Assembly: GCA_026648125.1 (NCBI GenBank)
Contig: JAPKGD010000004.1
Span: forward strand, 1-17,091
Source of the DNA: Bdellovibrionales bacterium
GTDB lineage: Bacteria > Bdellovibrionota > Bdellovibrionia > Bdellovibrionales > UBA1609
Direction: 5' to 3'
DNA length: 17,091 bases
Every line of letters starts with the position of its first letter. Positions within the stretch are counted from its first letter, which is position 1. A program made the translations under genes and the position numbers. This document shows, in pieces, positions 6,642 through 12,636 of this stretch. The notes under the pieces were generated by a model. The model saw nothing but the letters and a program-made list of their open reading frames with translations, was not told the DNA's origin and searched no databases.

Positions 6642-7045
6642 AAGGCGTCCGAGACTACCTCTCCTGGGTAGAAACCATTCTGAAGCTCCCCGTAGAAGCT
6701 CGCCTTAAAATGGTCGATGCCGTTCTAAACGCTATCGCCTCCTACCGGGACAAGATCGGAGAGAAGACGGCGGAACAGAAGTATTTGAGCGACATACTTA
6801 GAAATGAAGACGAGGTGGAGCTGATCGGCTTCTCCGTCAACACCATGTACGTCAAAGCCGTGAGTGAGTTTGAGGATGAGCTGGATTCGATTTTTGTCCA
6901 CCCCTGGGGAACTCCCGTATTGACCTACAAGCATAAGAGGCTTCCCATCGTGTTTCTCGTGGGGCCTGGGGTGAGATTCAATGAATCCGTCCTAGATGAA
7001 GTGAAGGGTAACAAGCGCGTGAAGGTGCGCGGTATAACTGGTTAA
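6638..7045 (+). CDS. Hypothetical soluble protein, 135 aa
   Basis: I chose ATG 6638 because it forms an ATGA overlap with the preceding gene and follows AAAGGAAA; the frame is open to a GTG at 6614 but this would put it inside the neighbour's membrane segment. The product is a mixed alpha/beta protein: a helical N-terminus (V-E-A-R-L-K-M-V-D-A-V-L-N-A-I) precedes V-E-L-I-G-F-S-V-N-T-M-Y-V-K and P-I-V-F-L-V-G-P-G-V-R-F. It ends basic (K-G-N-K-R-V-K-V-R-G). It has no membrane span, making it an exception within the cassette. No function is evident. Confidence 0.78.
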   Translation: MKGVRDYLSWVETILKLPVEARLKMVDAVLNAIASYRDKIGEKTAEQKYLSDILRNEDEVELIGFSVNTMYVKAVSEFEDELDSIFVHPWGTPVLTYKHKRLPIVFLVGPGVRFNESVLDEVKGNKRVKVRGITG

Positions 7046-7054
7046 GGAGAGTTT

Positions 7055-7324
7055 ATGGAAAAAAGACTTCTCGCATTAGTGGCTCTCGGCGTTGTGGGCT
7101 ACCTCGGCTATCGCTGGTTTATTAAAAGCCAAGGACAAGCCGTGGCTTCCACGGTGAATCGCTTGGGAACCACAACGGAGCTTATGTATGCCGACTTAAT
7201 GAGACAGGCATCCGGCTGGCAGACCTCAAACCCCGCTACCGAAAGCGCCCTCGATGCTACGATCATTGAAAGGCAGATTTCACCGGCAATTCCATTTACT
7301 GAAAGGGAGATTTACTACGCATGA
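7055..7324 (+). CDS. N-anchored small membrane protein, 89 aa
   Basis: ATG 7055 follows AAGGAG at good distance. The N-terminus M-E-K-R is followed by a hydrophobic helix with several Gly residues (about 5-22, L-L-A-L-V-A-L-G-V-V-G-Y-L-G-Y-R-W-F). The rest is a soluble, Thr/Ala-rich, mildly acidic tail that ends T-E-R-E-I-Y-Y-A. It could be a signal anchor; no signal-peptidase site is obvious. It overlaps the next start as ATGA. Function unknown; probably a virion membrane component. Confidence 0.8.
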   Translation: MEKRLLALVALGVVGYLGYRWFIKSQGQAVASTVNRLGTTTELMYADLMRQASGWQTSNPATESALDATIIERQISPAIPFTEREIYYA

Positions 7325-8499
7325 AAATCAACTTTCTCTTCAACCCACGTCCCGCACGACGGAAGGGGGCTTTACGTCCTCGAAAGTCAAGTGGTACAAT
7401 TACTGAAAAGGAGCCATCCATGCACGGACGCAAAAAGGGCGGTGTTACGGGTTTTCCGTTTCGTCGTCGAAAAAATCCTCGGATTACTATGGTGAAAGGT
7501 AAACAGTCTGTTACCTCGCCTAGCTTTCCTTCCAAAAAACAGGTGAAGTCGATGACTTCCAAGCTCTCTAAGGCAAAAAAGTCTAAGAGCGCCATGCAGA
7601 AGAAAATCATCAAGGCTCCCATCGGTCAAAAATCTTTTCTCAAGAAAAAATACGACGCCAAGATCGCCAAGCAAGCGAAAGAGGCGGAGTTGCTTGAGAA
7701 GAAACTCAAGAAGGCCGAAGCCTCTCGGCGTGAAGCCATAAAAGAAGTGTCGGCTCTTAAAAAAGCTGGCTTCAAACCGAAGAAGAAAAAATCCAAAAAA
7801 TCTAAGAAGGAGAAAGCAATGGCGAAGAAAAAGAAAAAAGGCGGCAAGAAGAAGGCATCCAAAAAGAAGGTAGCCAAGAAGAAGGTCGCAAAAAAGCGTG
7901 GCCGCAAGAAGGTCGCCAAAAAAGCCGCGAACCCTATTCGCCGCCGTCGCAAGAAGAGTCACAAAAAAGCTCGTAAGAGCCGTAAGAAATATCGCCGTAA
8001 CCCAATTTTCAAAGGAGACATTATGAAGAAGTACCTTGGCGTTGATCTTAAGGAAGCTGGAGGTCTCGTAATCGGAGGCGCTATCTTCAACACCGTAAAC
8101 GGCTTGGCCGCGAAAATCCCTGGTGTGAGCACTGTTCAGGGAATGCTCGCTGGTGTGCCCGTGGTAGGAACCGCAGCGATGCCGCTCCTCTTGGGCGCTC
8201 TTGCCAAGTTCTTCGGTGAAAAGCAGAAGATCAAGGCTCTCGAAGTGGTGGGCGAAGGCTTGGTGGCTGCGTCCCTTGTAAACATGGGTGTGTCGGCATC
8301 CTCGATGATCCCTGGTCTCTCCGGTATGGGCGCTCTCATGATCGGCCCTCGCGGTGAGATGGATTTGGGTCGTTACCCGCATCTTGTGAGCAAGCCCGCC
8401 AACTTCGGTGGGGCTTTTGACCAGCTCGGCGATATGAATATCTATCCTCGGGACGAAGTTTCGGCCCTTGGTGAGATGGCCGAAGTTCAGCTCGGCTAA
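7321..8499 (+). CDS. Lys/Arg-rich (histone H1-like) protein with hydrophobic C-terminal half, 392 aa, nested starts
   Basis: The frame is open from ATG 7321 (ATGA overlap with the upstream gene). Residues about 1-230 are extremely basic, with long Lys runs, A-K-K-K-V-A-K-K-like repeats similar to histone H1/HU tails, and repeated R-R-x-x-N-P motifs (R-R-R-K-N-P, A-A-N-P-I-R-R-R-R, Y-R-R-N-P). Residues about 235-392 are hydrophobic and Gly/Ala-rich (G-G-L-V-I-G-G-A-I-F, V-P-V-V-G-T-A-A-M-P-L-L-L-G-A-L, S-S-M-I-P-G-L-S-G-M-G) and may contact a membrane. Three further in-frame ATGs at 7420, 7819 and 8023 each follow AAGGAG/AAAGGAG, so shorter products of 359, 226 and 158 aa are possible. Likely role: DNA condensation, perhaps tied to a membrane. 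It is the last gene before the terminator. Confidence 0.8.
   Translation: MKINFLFNPRPARRKGALRPRKSSGTITEKEPSMHGRKKGGVTGFPFRRRKNPRITMVKGKQSVTSPSFPSKKQVKSMTSKLSKAKKSKSAMQKKIIKAPIGQKSFLKKKYDAKIAKQAKEAELLEKKLKKAEASRREAIKEVSALKKAGFKPKKKKSKKSKKEKAMAKKKKKGGKKKASKKKVAKKKVAKKRGRKKVAKKAANPIRRRRKKSHKKARKSRKKYRRNPIFKGDIMKKYLGVDLKEAGGLVIGGAIFNTVNGLAAKIPGVSTVQGMLAGVPVVGTAAMPLLLGALAKFFGEKQKIKALEVVGEGLVAASLVNMGVSASSMIPGLSGMGALMIGPRGEMDLGRYPHLVSKPANFGGAFDQLGDMNIYPRDEVSALGEMAEVQLG
7371..7400 (+). promoter_or_regulatory. Candidate internal promoter before the 7420 start
   Basis: TTTACG (7371-7376) and TACAAT (7395-7400) are 18 nt apart. The TACAAT box matches the one at 3773-3778 and stands 19 nt before the in-frame ATG at 7420 with its own AAGGAG. 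This may produce extra transcript for the shorter basic protein. The -35 match is weak. Confidence 0.35.
7408..7422 (+). promoter_or_regulatory. Internal ribosome-binding site and in-frame start
   Basis: AAGGAG at 7408-7413 lies 6 nt before ATG 7420, in frame with the long basic protein (codon 34). Ideal sequence and spacing suggest this is used, either as the main start or an additional one. Confidence 0.6.
7807..7821 (+). promoter_or_regulatory. Internal ribosome-binding site and in-frame start (second)
   Basis: AAGGAG at 7807-7812 lies 6 nt before ATG 7819 (codon 167). A product from here begins M-A-K-K-K-K-K-G-G-K-K and keeps the H1-like repeats and the hydrophobic half. Lys-Glu codons in a Lys-rich stretch could create this by chance, so its use is uncertain. 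Confidence 0.45.
8011..8025 (+). promoter_or_regulatory. Internal ribosome-binding site and in-frame start (third)
   Basis: AAAGGAG at 8011-8017 lies 5 nt before ATG 8023 (codon 235), exactly at the border between the basic and hydrophobic halves. The resulting 158-aa protein (M-K-K-Y-L-G-V-D-L-K-E) would be the hydrophobic domain alone. Its place at the domain border makes this site more convincing than chance. Confidence 0.55.
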
Positions 8500-8522
8500 T
8501 TTTCGGCCCCAAGGATGGGTTA

Positions 8523-8548
8523 TGGGGCCAAGGTAGGCCCCACTTTTT
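8523..8548 (+). terminator. Factor-independent terminator after the membrane-protein cassette
   Basis: A perfect 7-bp GC-rich stem (TGGGGCC, 8523-8529, with GGCCCCA, 8536-8542) has a 6-nt loop and is followed by CTTTTT. An upstream GGCCCC at 8504-8509 could compete for the same GGGGCC and form an alternative fold. It ends the operon before the capsid candidate. Confidence 0.88.
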
Positions 8549-8560
8549 CAGTTTGAAAAA

Positions 8561-8598
8561 CCTCGCGGTGAGTAAAGGTTGCTGCGCTTACCGCGAGG
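8561..8598 (+). repeat. 12-bp inverted repeat in the leader of the capsid candidate
   Basis: Arms 8561-8572 and 8587-8598 pair over 12 bp (one G-U) with a 14-nt loop; the outer nine pairs, CCTCGCGGT/ACCGCGAGG, are perfect. No T run follows, so it is not a terminator. It may be a 5'-end mRNA stabiliser, a protein-binding operator or a processing site. Confidence 0.7.
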
Positions 8599-8603
8599 AG
8601 TTG

Positions 8604-8669
8604 ATGAAGACAGTGACCAAGAAATACGCGAGGCCCAATCACTCGGGCGTCCGTATAATAATGGAGTGA
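8604..8669 (+). CDS. Possible 21-aa leader ORF
   Basis: GAGGAG ends 3 nt before ATG 8604, and the frame runs 21 codons to a TGA at 8667-8669, 3 nt before the capsid-candidate ATG. The product would be basic (M-K-T-V-T-K-K-Y-A-R-P). The GGAG used by the next gene lies in its last codons, so coupling is possible. Against it: spacing is short, and a TATAAT box lies within the ORF. I regard it as an open question. Confidence 0.25.
   Translation: MKTVTKKYARPNHSGVRIIME
8654..8659 (+). promoter_or_regulatory. Candidate -10 box before the capsid candidate
   Basis: A perfect TATAAT stands 13 nt before ATG 8673, but no TTGACA-like sequence lies 16-18 nt upstream and no TGn extension is present. Transcripts starting here would have a very short leader. 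It may need an activator or a phage-encoded factor, or be a chance match. Confidence 0.35.
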
Positions 8670-8672
8670 CAA

Positions 8673-9284
8673 ATGGACTACAATACTTCTAGCCGTCTGC
8701 GTCTCGCTCAAGGCGATGTGCGTGACGAAATTCGAGAGACCCTATACGATTCTATCGACATTGCCAACGGTGAAAGCCCCGTGGCGATTCGGCGATTCTT
8801 CCAGACCGTGACCGGAAAAAACCTCGCTCAAACAAACCTTCGCCTGAACGGTACGCTTGAGTCGAGCGTGAGCTTTAAGGTGATGGGACTTGCCATCGAC
8901 GCTCAAAACCTGTACTCGGCCAACAAGCTTGGTCTTGGTCTCATCATGGAACACAGCTCCATCAAGCTGCGTATTGGTGAAAAAGACTACTGGAGCGGCC
9001 CGATGCTATTCGTGGCTGGTCGAGTGTGGCACCATTCTGCTCGCGCAGGTGCCGCTGATGCCGAGACTGTGTACCAGCATTTCGGAGACGTGGCCGTTGC
9101 TCCCGTTGTTCTCGCTGGTAAACACGCCGTTGAGATCAATCAACAACAAAACTTCCAGGTGGAGTGGGTTTGCGACGGTATGAGCGCCGCTGAAATCGCC
9201 TCTTCGACCCCTGCCGCTGGTGCGGGCACGAAGCAGCGATACGTCTTCTCCCTCAAAGGTTTGAAGCGTCGTCCTGTGCAATAA
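8673..9284 (+). CDS. Candidate major capsid protein, 203 aa
   Basis: ATG 8673 follows GGAG at 6 nt. The protein has a helical N-terminus (R-L-A-Q-G-D-V-R-D-E-I-R-E-T-L), then I-R-R-F-F-Q-T-V-T-G-K-N-L-A-Q-T-N-L, followed by alternating beta stretches (S-S-V-S-F-K-V-M-G-L-A-I; S-I-K-L-R-I-G-E-K-D-Y; G-P-M-L-F-V-A-G-R-V-W; F-Q-V-E-W-V-C-D) and a basic end. The length and beta pattern would suit a single jelly-roll capsid subunit; there are no HK97-fold hallmarks that I can see. It is the only gene in its transcription unit, flanked by terminators at 8523-8548 and 9297-9326, as expected for a very highly expressed virion protein. The assignment is inference from context and fold-like pattern; a minor structural protein is the alternative. 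Confidence 0.65.
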   Translation: MDYNTSSRLRLAQGDVRDEIRETLYDSIDIANGESPVAIRRFFQTVTGKNLAQTNLRLNGTLESSVSFKVMGLAIDAQNLYSANKLGLGLIMEHSSIKLRIGEKDYWSGPMLFVAGRVWHHSARAGAADAETVYQHFGDVAVAPVVLAGKHAVEINQQQNFQVEWVCDGMSAAEIASSTPAAGAGTKQRYVFSLKGLKRRPVQ

Positions 9285-9296
9285 GCCTGGAATTCT

Positions 9297-9326
9297 GGGG
9301 GCCTTGCAAAAGGCCCCCGGTCTTTT
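9297..9326 (+). terminator. Factor-independent terminator after the capsid candidate
   Basis: A perfect 9-bp stem (9297-9305 with 9310-9318) closes a GCAA tetraloop and is followed by GGTCTTTT. The stem core is five G-C plus two C-G pairs, so it is strong despite only four terminal T residues. Confidence 0.92.
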
Positions 9327-9338
9327 ACCAAACAATCG

Positions 9339-9360
9339 CTCATTCCTTGATGGGAATGAG
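9339..9360 (+). repeat. 8-bp inverted repeat upstream of the 9390 gene
   Basis: CTCATTCC (9339-9346) and GGAATGAG (9353-9360) form a perfect inverted repeat with a 6-nt spacer, between the terminator and the next gene start. No clear promoter is visible in 9327-9389, so it may be an operator or an mRNA 5' hairpin. Confidence 0.5.
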
Positions 9361-9389
9361 ATAAGCAAATTGAAGCTGGATTGTACGCA

Positions 9390-10013
9390 ATGAAAAACCC
9401 TCTCGAAAGCGCCCTTCTCGCGCAGCGTACTCAAATCCGGCATACTGAAAAGAGCCTCCGAAGGCTCAACAAGGAATTAAGTATGCGAGAAAATCTCTTT
9501 GAAGAACTGAAGCGAAAGCTCCCTCAATATATGCTTCCCGGCAACGTCGGAAGTCTCGATGCTGTAACCTGGCCTTTTTGGTATCAGATCGAAGTCGATT
9601 TCGGAACCGATCCGACTTACGGGCCGAATACAAAACAGACGGGCTCGTTTCAAGTGTCTCAAGAAGCGGCCTTTCTCATCAGCGCGATTTCGCGTAAAAC
9701 TTTCTCCTACTCCGAGGCTGGTGAGCTTGCGCCGCTTCAAATCGAGTTCCGAGACCGTCAAAGCTCTCGGGTGCTGAACGATGCTCCCGTGACGCTTCAA
9801 ACTATCGGTAAAAAGAGTCAGCCAACGGTCTTGCCAACTCCTTTTCTTCTTATGCCCGCCGCGTACTTCGAGGCACAATTCACAAGCTGGCTCCCTGCGG
9901 ATCAGGCGACGGTAGGAAGCGGAAAAATCCAGCTCTCCTTCTTTGGTTATCGCGTGAGAGCGGAAGACTTCGCCCGAGTTTACAGCACCATTTACGGCAT
10001 GAACGCAAAGTGA
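9390..10013 (+). CDS. Capsid-like protein A of a tandem paralogous pair, 207 aa
   Basis: The frame is open from TTG 9381; ATG 9390 is the first ATG, though its ribosome site is weak. ATG 9483, preceded by AAGGA, is an alternative that would drop 31 residues. The N-terminal 45 residues form a charged helix. The body begins P-G-N-V-G-S-L-D-A-V-T-W-P-F-W-Y (50-65) and continues with F-Q-V-S-Q-E-A-A-F-L-I, P-T-P-F-L-L-M-P-A and F-F-G-Y-R-V-R near the end. The following gene shares all these blocks in the same order, so the two are paralogues. The beta-rich body of about 150 residues would fit a jelly-roll or other virion beta domain. Function is inferred from neighbourhood; no named family recognised. 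Confidence 0.75.
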   Translation: MKNPLESALLAQRTQIRHTEKSLRRLNKELSMRENLFEELKRKLPQYMLPGNVGSLDAVTWPFWYQIEVDFGTDPTYGPNTKQTGSFQVSQEAAFLISAISRKTFSYSEAGELAPLQIEFRDRQSSRVLNDAPVTLQTIGKKSQPTVLPTPFLLMPAAYFEAQFTSWLPADQATVGSGKIQLSFFGYRVRAEDFARVYSTIYGMNAK

Positions 10014-10024
10014 GGATTTGAAAA

Positions 10025-10672
10025 ATGGACGCACGAGTAATTCGCCATCTTAAGAGAAACGCAGAGATGCTTGAGCACCTTCAAAAAGTGGTGCTTGAAC
10101 ACGCCAAGATCATTCGCTCGGGGCTTGTGCCGAACAATTCGGCTTCGGCCTTGAAGCAAAACTTTGACGTGAAGCTTCCGCCTCACCTGCGGCCAGGAAA
10201 TCTCGGCGACCTTAACGCCGTGATATGGCCTTTCTGGTTCACTCTCGCGCCCACGCAAGACGTGGGGCCTAACGGAAACGTAAGAACTTCCGTAACGGTG
10301 ACGCAAGAGGCGGCGTTCATTCTCATGTCTATCACAAAGACTGTTTATGAGAAGACCGGCCCCAACTACGCCTACCTTGACCCCGAGCAGCCCTCGACGG
10401 CTTTCGAGGCGAGCGGGCTCAGTCTCGCCATGAAAGACGCTCAGAGTACGCGAGTTTTTCAAAACCTTCCCATTGACACGGATCATCTCGGTCATCCCCA
10501 ACACCCGACGATTCTTCCGACTCCGGTGTTTTTCCTCCCTCGGGCCTCTATCGAGATTGAATACTTCAATACCGATGCCGCCCGGACGTATCGGCCCTTC
10601 ACAACTCTCTTCGGCTACCGCGTGAGGCTTGACGACGCTCAGAACACGATGAGCACCGTGACCTATCGCTGA
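10025..10672 (+). CDS. Capsid-like protein B, paralogue of the preceding gene, 215 aa
   Basis: ATG 10025 follows GAGGA at 8 nt. The N-terminal helix (R-N-A-E-M-L-E-H-L-Q-K-V-V-L-E-H-A-K) leads to P-G-N-L-G-D-L-N-A-V-I-W-P-F-W-F (57-72). Then come V-T-Q-E-A-A-F-I-L-M-S-I, S-T-R-V-F-Q-N-L-P, P-T-I-L-P-T-P-V-F-F-L-P and L-F-G-Y-R-V-R. These blocks match the upstream gene in order and spacing, while the rest has diverged, with an insertion near 125-145 (Y-A-Y-L-D-P-E-Q-P). Retention of two copies points to heteromeric or distinct virion positions, as in viruses that build capsids from two related subunits. A role in a fibre base or collar is also possible. Confidence 0.75.
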   Translation: MDARVIRHLKRNAEMLEHLQKVVLEHAKIIRSGLVPNNSASALKQNFDVKLPPHLRPGNLGDLNAVIWPFWFTLAPTQDVGPNGNVRTSVTVTQEAAFILMSITKTVYEKTGPNYAYLDPEQPSTAFEASGLSLAMKDAQSTRVFQNLPIDTDHLGHPQHPTILPTPVFFLPRASIEIEYFNTDAARTYRPFTTLFGYRVRLDDAQNTMSTVTYR

Positions 10673-10684
10673 GAAAGGTAAGTC

Positions 10685-11302
10685 ATGAACAATCCTTGGC
10701 AACCGTGGCAGAAAAATCTGCCAACCGCAAATCCGGCTCAGGGCATCTCGAACACGCAGGTTTTCGATGCTCGCGCCTCAACGTCGCAGACAGAGTTGGT
10801 ATTGAGGGAAGAGAAGAAACTTCTCGGGCCTCAAGCCGTTGATTTTCCGAAACACCTTTTCATCCCTCGGGATGCTCAAAGCGTGGACATTCGGAAGAAC
10901 GCCTCCGTCACAAGTGAAGTGGGAGACCCCGAGCAACTGCTTTTGAGATTCGTGTGTCCGAGAGACGTGAAGGCCGTCTTCACTCACTACGCCATAGCCA
11001 ATGACGGCGGCGCGACCTGTAACAACTATTTCTTTATCCCGAAGCTGAACGGACGAAGAATATATCCTTTCCACGGAGACCCCGGCTCGGTACCGGATTC
11101 CTCCATGGGCGGATACCAGTTGAGTCTCGGCGTGAGTCCTGACCTCTCAAACGCAGCCCTTATTCCAGGTTACATCGAGATCGAGCCAGGAGGCATCCTT
11201 GAGTGGTATGTGAGAAACCTCGACTCCGCGCCCGCAAATATGGCGGTTCGCATGGCGGGTTATCTCATCAGACACGGCGAGACCACAAGCTTCGGAGGTT
11301 AA
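10685..11302 (+). CDS. Third small structural protein, 205 aa
   Basis: ATG 10685 follows GAAAGG closely behind the previous stop. The N-terminus is Asn/Trp/Gln-rich (N-N-P-W-Q-P-W-Q-K-N-L). From about 50 onward it is beta-rich: L-F-I-P-R-D-A-Q-S-V-D-I, L-L-L-R-F-V-C-P, V-F-T-H-Y-A-I-A-N-D-G-G, Y-F-F-I-P-K-L-N-G, then Y-I-E-I-E-P-G-G-I-L-E-W-Y-V-R-N. The ending M-A-V-R-M-A-G-Y-L-I-R-H fits the final strand of a beta sandwich. The pattern (receptor- or capsid-like beta sandwich of about 150 residues) and place after the paralogous pair suggest a vertex or spike-base protein. It lacks the P-G-N/W-P-F-W blocks of the pair, so I do not claim homology with them. Confidence 0.72.
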   Translation: MNNPWQPWQKNLPTANPAQGISNTQVFDARASTSQTELVLREEKKLLGPQAVDFPKHLFIPRDAQSVDIRKNASVTSEVGDPEQLLLRFVCPRDVKAVFTHYAIANDGGATCNNYFFIPKLNGRRIYPFHGDPGSVPDSSMGGYQLSLGVSPDLSNAALIPGYIEIEPGGILEWYVRNLDSAPANMAVRMAGYLIRHGETTSFGG

Positions 11303-11305
11303 TCC

Positions 11306-12619
11306 GTGACGACACAAGGGTTTCAGCTCTCTGGAATTGAAAGCGCACCGGAATACTACGGAGCCGTCAGTATTGATCCGCGCTTGGGAGTCGGGCTCTC
11401 CGCGCCGAAAGGCGCAATTGTCGTGTTCGCCGGAAGCGGTGCTCCCGAGGTTCTGCAAAAACAGGATAACGGACAGACGACGAACTGGAGCCCTATCGGG
11501 GGTGGTACGTTCAGCTCGCTTCTTCAAAACACATTCTTTGTTGCGAAAAACGGAAACGATGCTACGGCTGACGGATCGGTGGGAAAACCGTATTTGACGG
11601 TACAGGCTGCAATCGACGCTGCCGCTATCGTTTCAACACCCACAACTCGGTGTGTGGTTTTCGTCATGCCAGGAACCTATGCCGAGAACTGTATCTTGAA
11701 GGCGAACGTCCTTGTGCGGGGATTGGGGTATAACTCCTCTCGCATCACGGGAACTTGGGTGCTTGACGGAAGTTTTACCCCTGCGGGAGATCACCGCTCA
11801 GGTTGGGCCGACGTGGGACTCTTTACTCCTGGCACGATTACGGCTGATTTCCTTGGGCTCAGCTCCAATGAAGGAAAGCTCTATGCTTGGAACGTGAGAT
11901 TTGGCGGTAGCTTCACGGCAACAAGCTTTAGCAGCATAAATCAACTATTGATGTTTGGGTGCGAAATTTTTGGAACGCTTACCTTGAACGGAATGAACAC
12001 TCAGCTCATTGGGTGTATTTCACAAAACTCTGCAAGTGTTGTTTGTAACCGTCAAGCCGGGGGCGCAAACTCGCTCACCACAAGCGGCGGTTCCCTTTTT
12101 AGCGTGACAGTGAACGCCCTTGTGGGAGCCTTCAGCGCGTATCTCGGACATGCCGCGCAAAGCGGCGCAGGATTAACTCTAAATGGAACAGGAGCTACCG
12201 TCTATGCCTCAACCAACAGTATCCCCCAACGCTCGCTTGTAAGCTTCATAGGAGGTGCGCTGGAGGCGCAGCTTCAAAGACTGAACGATGCCTTTGGTCT
12301 CGGCTTCACTCCTACTACGGCGGGAGACTGGAGCCCGGTTCCCGTAAGCTCACAAGGGGCATTAGATCAGCTCGGATCGAGAATCGAGCACGTTCAGAGG
12401 GTGACGATTGATCTTGCGATTTTGGCTACGAAGAAATTCGCCTTGAACGCGGTACCAAGGAATGCAAGCTTCGTGAAATGCAGCATTGTAAACGGGGGAA
12501 CCCCGCAAGAGAACGGTGTGGACTACACCGTGGCGGGAGGATTTTTTGATTTCGCGGGCCTGGGACTAGACGGTGTTCTAGTTGTAGGGGATCGCGTGGA
12601 ACTTAGTTACCCAATCTAA
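11306..12619 (+). CDS. Beta-helix spike/fibre protein with shared N-terminal virion-attachment domain, 437 aa
   Basis: The start is GTG 11306, three bases after the previous stop and 7 nt after GGAGG; an N-terminus matching the 13490 protein supports it. Residues 1-60 (T-Q-G-F-Q-L-S-G-I-E-S-A-P-E-Y) are nearly repeated in that protein and probably attach the spike to the virion. Then comes F-V-A-K-N-G-N-D-A-T, P-Y-L-T-V-Q-A-A-I-D-A-A (about 95-106) and V-F-V-M-P-G-T-Y-A-E-N, the usual entry to a right-handed pectin-lyase-like beta-helix, lasting to about 330. The C-terminus (V-D-Y-T-V ... V-G-D-R-V-E-L-S-Y-P-I) resembles small beta modules common at fibre ends. Role: receptor binding, possibly glycan hydrolysis; no catalytic residues can be named. 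Confidence 0.82.
   Translation: MTTQGFQLSGIESAPEYYGAVSIDPRLGVGLSAPKGAIVVFAGSGAPEVLQKQDNGQTTNWSPIGGGTFSSLLQNTFFVAKNGNDATADGSVGKPYLTVQAAIDAAAIVSTPTTRCVVFVMPGTYAENCILKANVLVRGLGYNSSRITGTWVLDGSFTPAGDHRSGWADVGLFTPGTITADFLGLSSNEGKLYAWNVRFGGSFTATSFSSINQLLMFGCEIFGTLTLNGMNTQLIGCISQNSASVVCNRQAGGANSLTTSGGSLFSVTVNALVGAFSAYLGHAAQSGAGLTLNGTGATVYASTNSIPQRSLVSFIGGALEAQLQRLNDAFGLGFTPTTAGDWSPVPVSSQGALDQLGSRIEHVQRVTIDLAILATKKFALNAVPRNASFVKCSIVNGGTPQENGVDYTVAGGFFDFAGLGLDGVLVVGDRVELSYPI
11312..11422 (+). repeat. Copy 1 of duplicated spike N-terminal cassette
   Basis: This 111-nt stretch is closely similar to 13499-13606, differing by substitutions and one 3-nt indel, with an exact 20-nt match at 11336-11355 versus 13523-13542. 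It encodes the attachment-like domain T-Q-G-F-Q-L-S-G-I-E-S-A-P-E-Y. Confidence 0.9.
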
Positions 12620-12636
12620 AGAAGGAGAAATAGAAT

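Noticed and set aside
7387..8382. 331-codon open frame on the minus strand
   Set aside because: It is antisense to the Lys-rich gene; Lys codons AAG/AAA give Leu/Phe codons on the other strand and few stops. No ribosome site or sensible protein composition.
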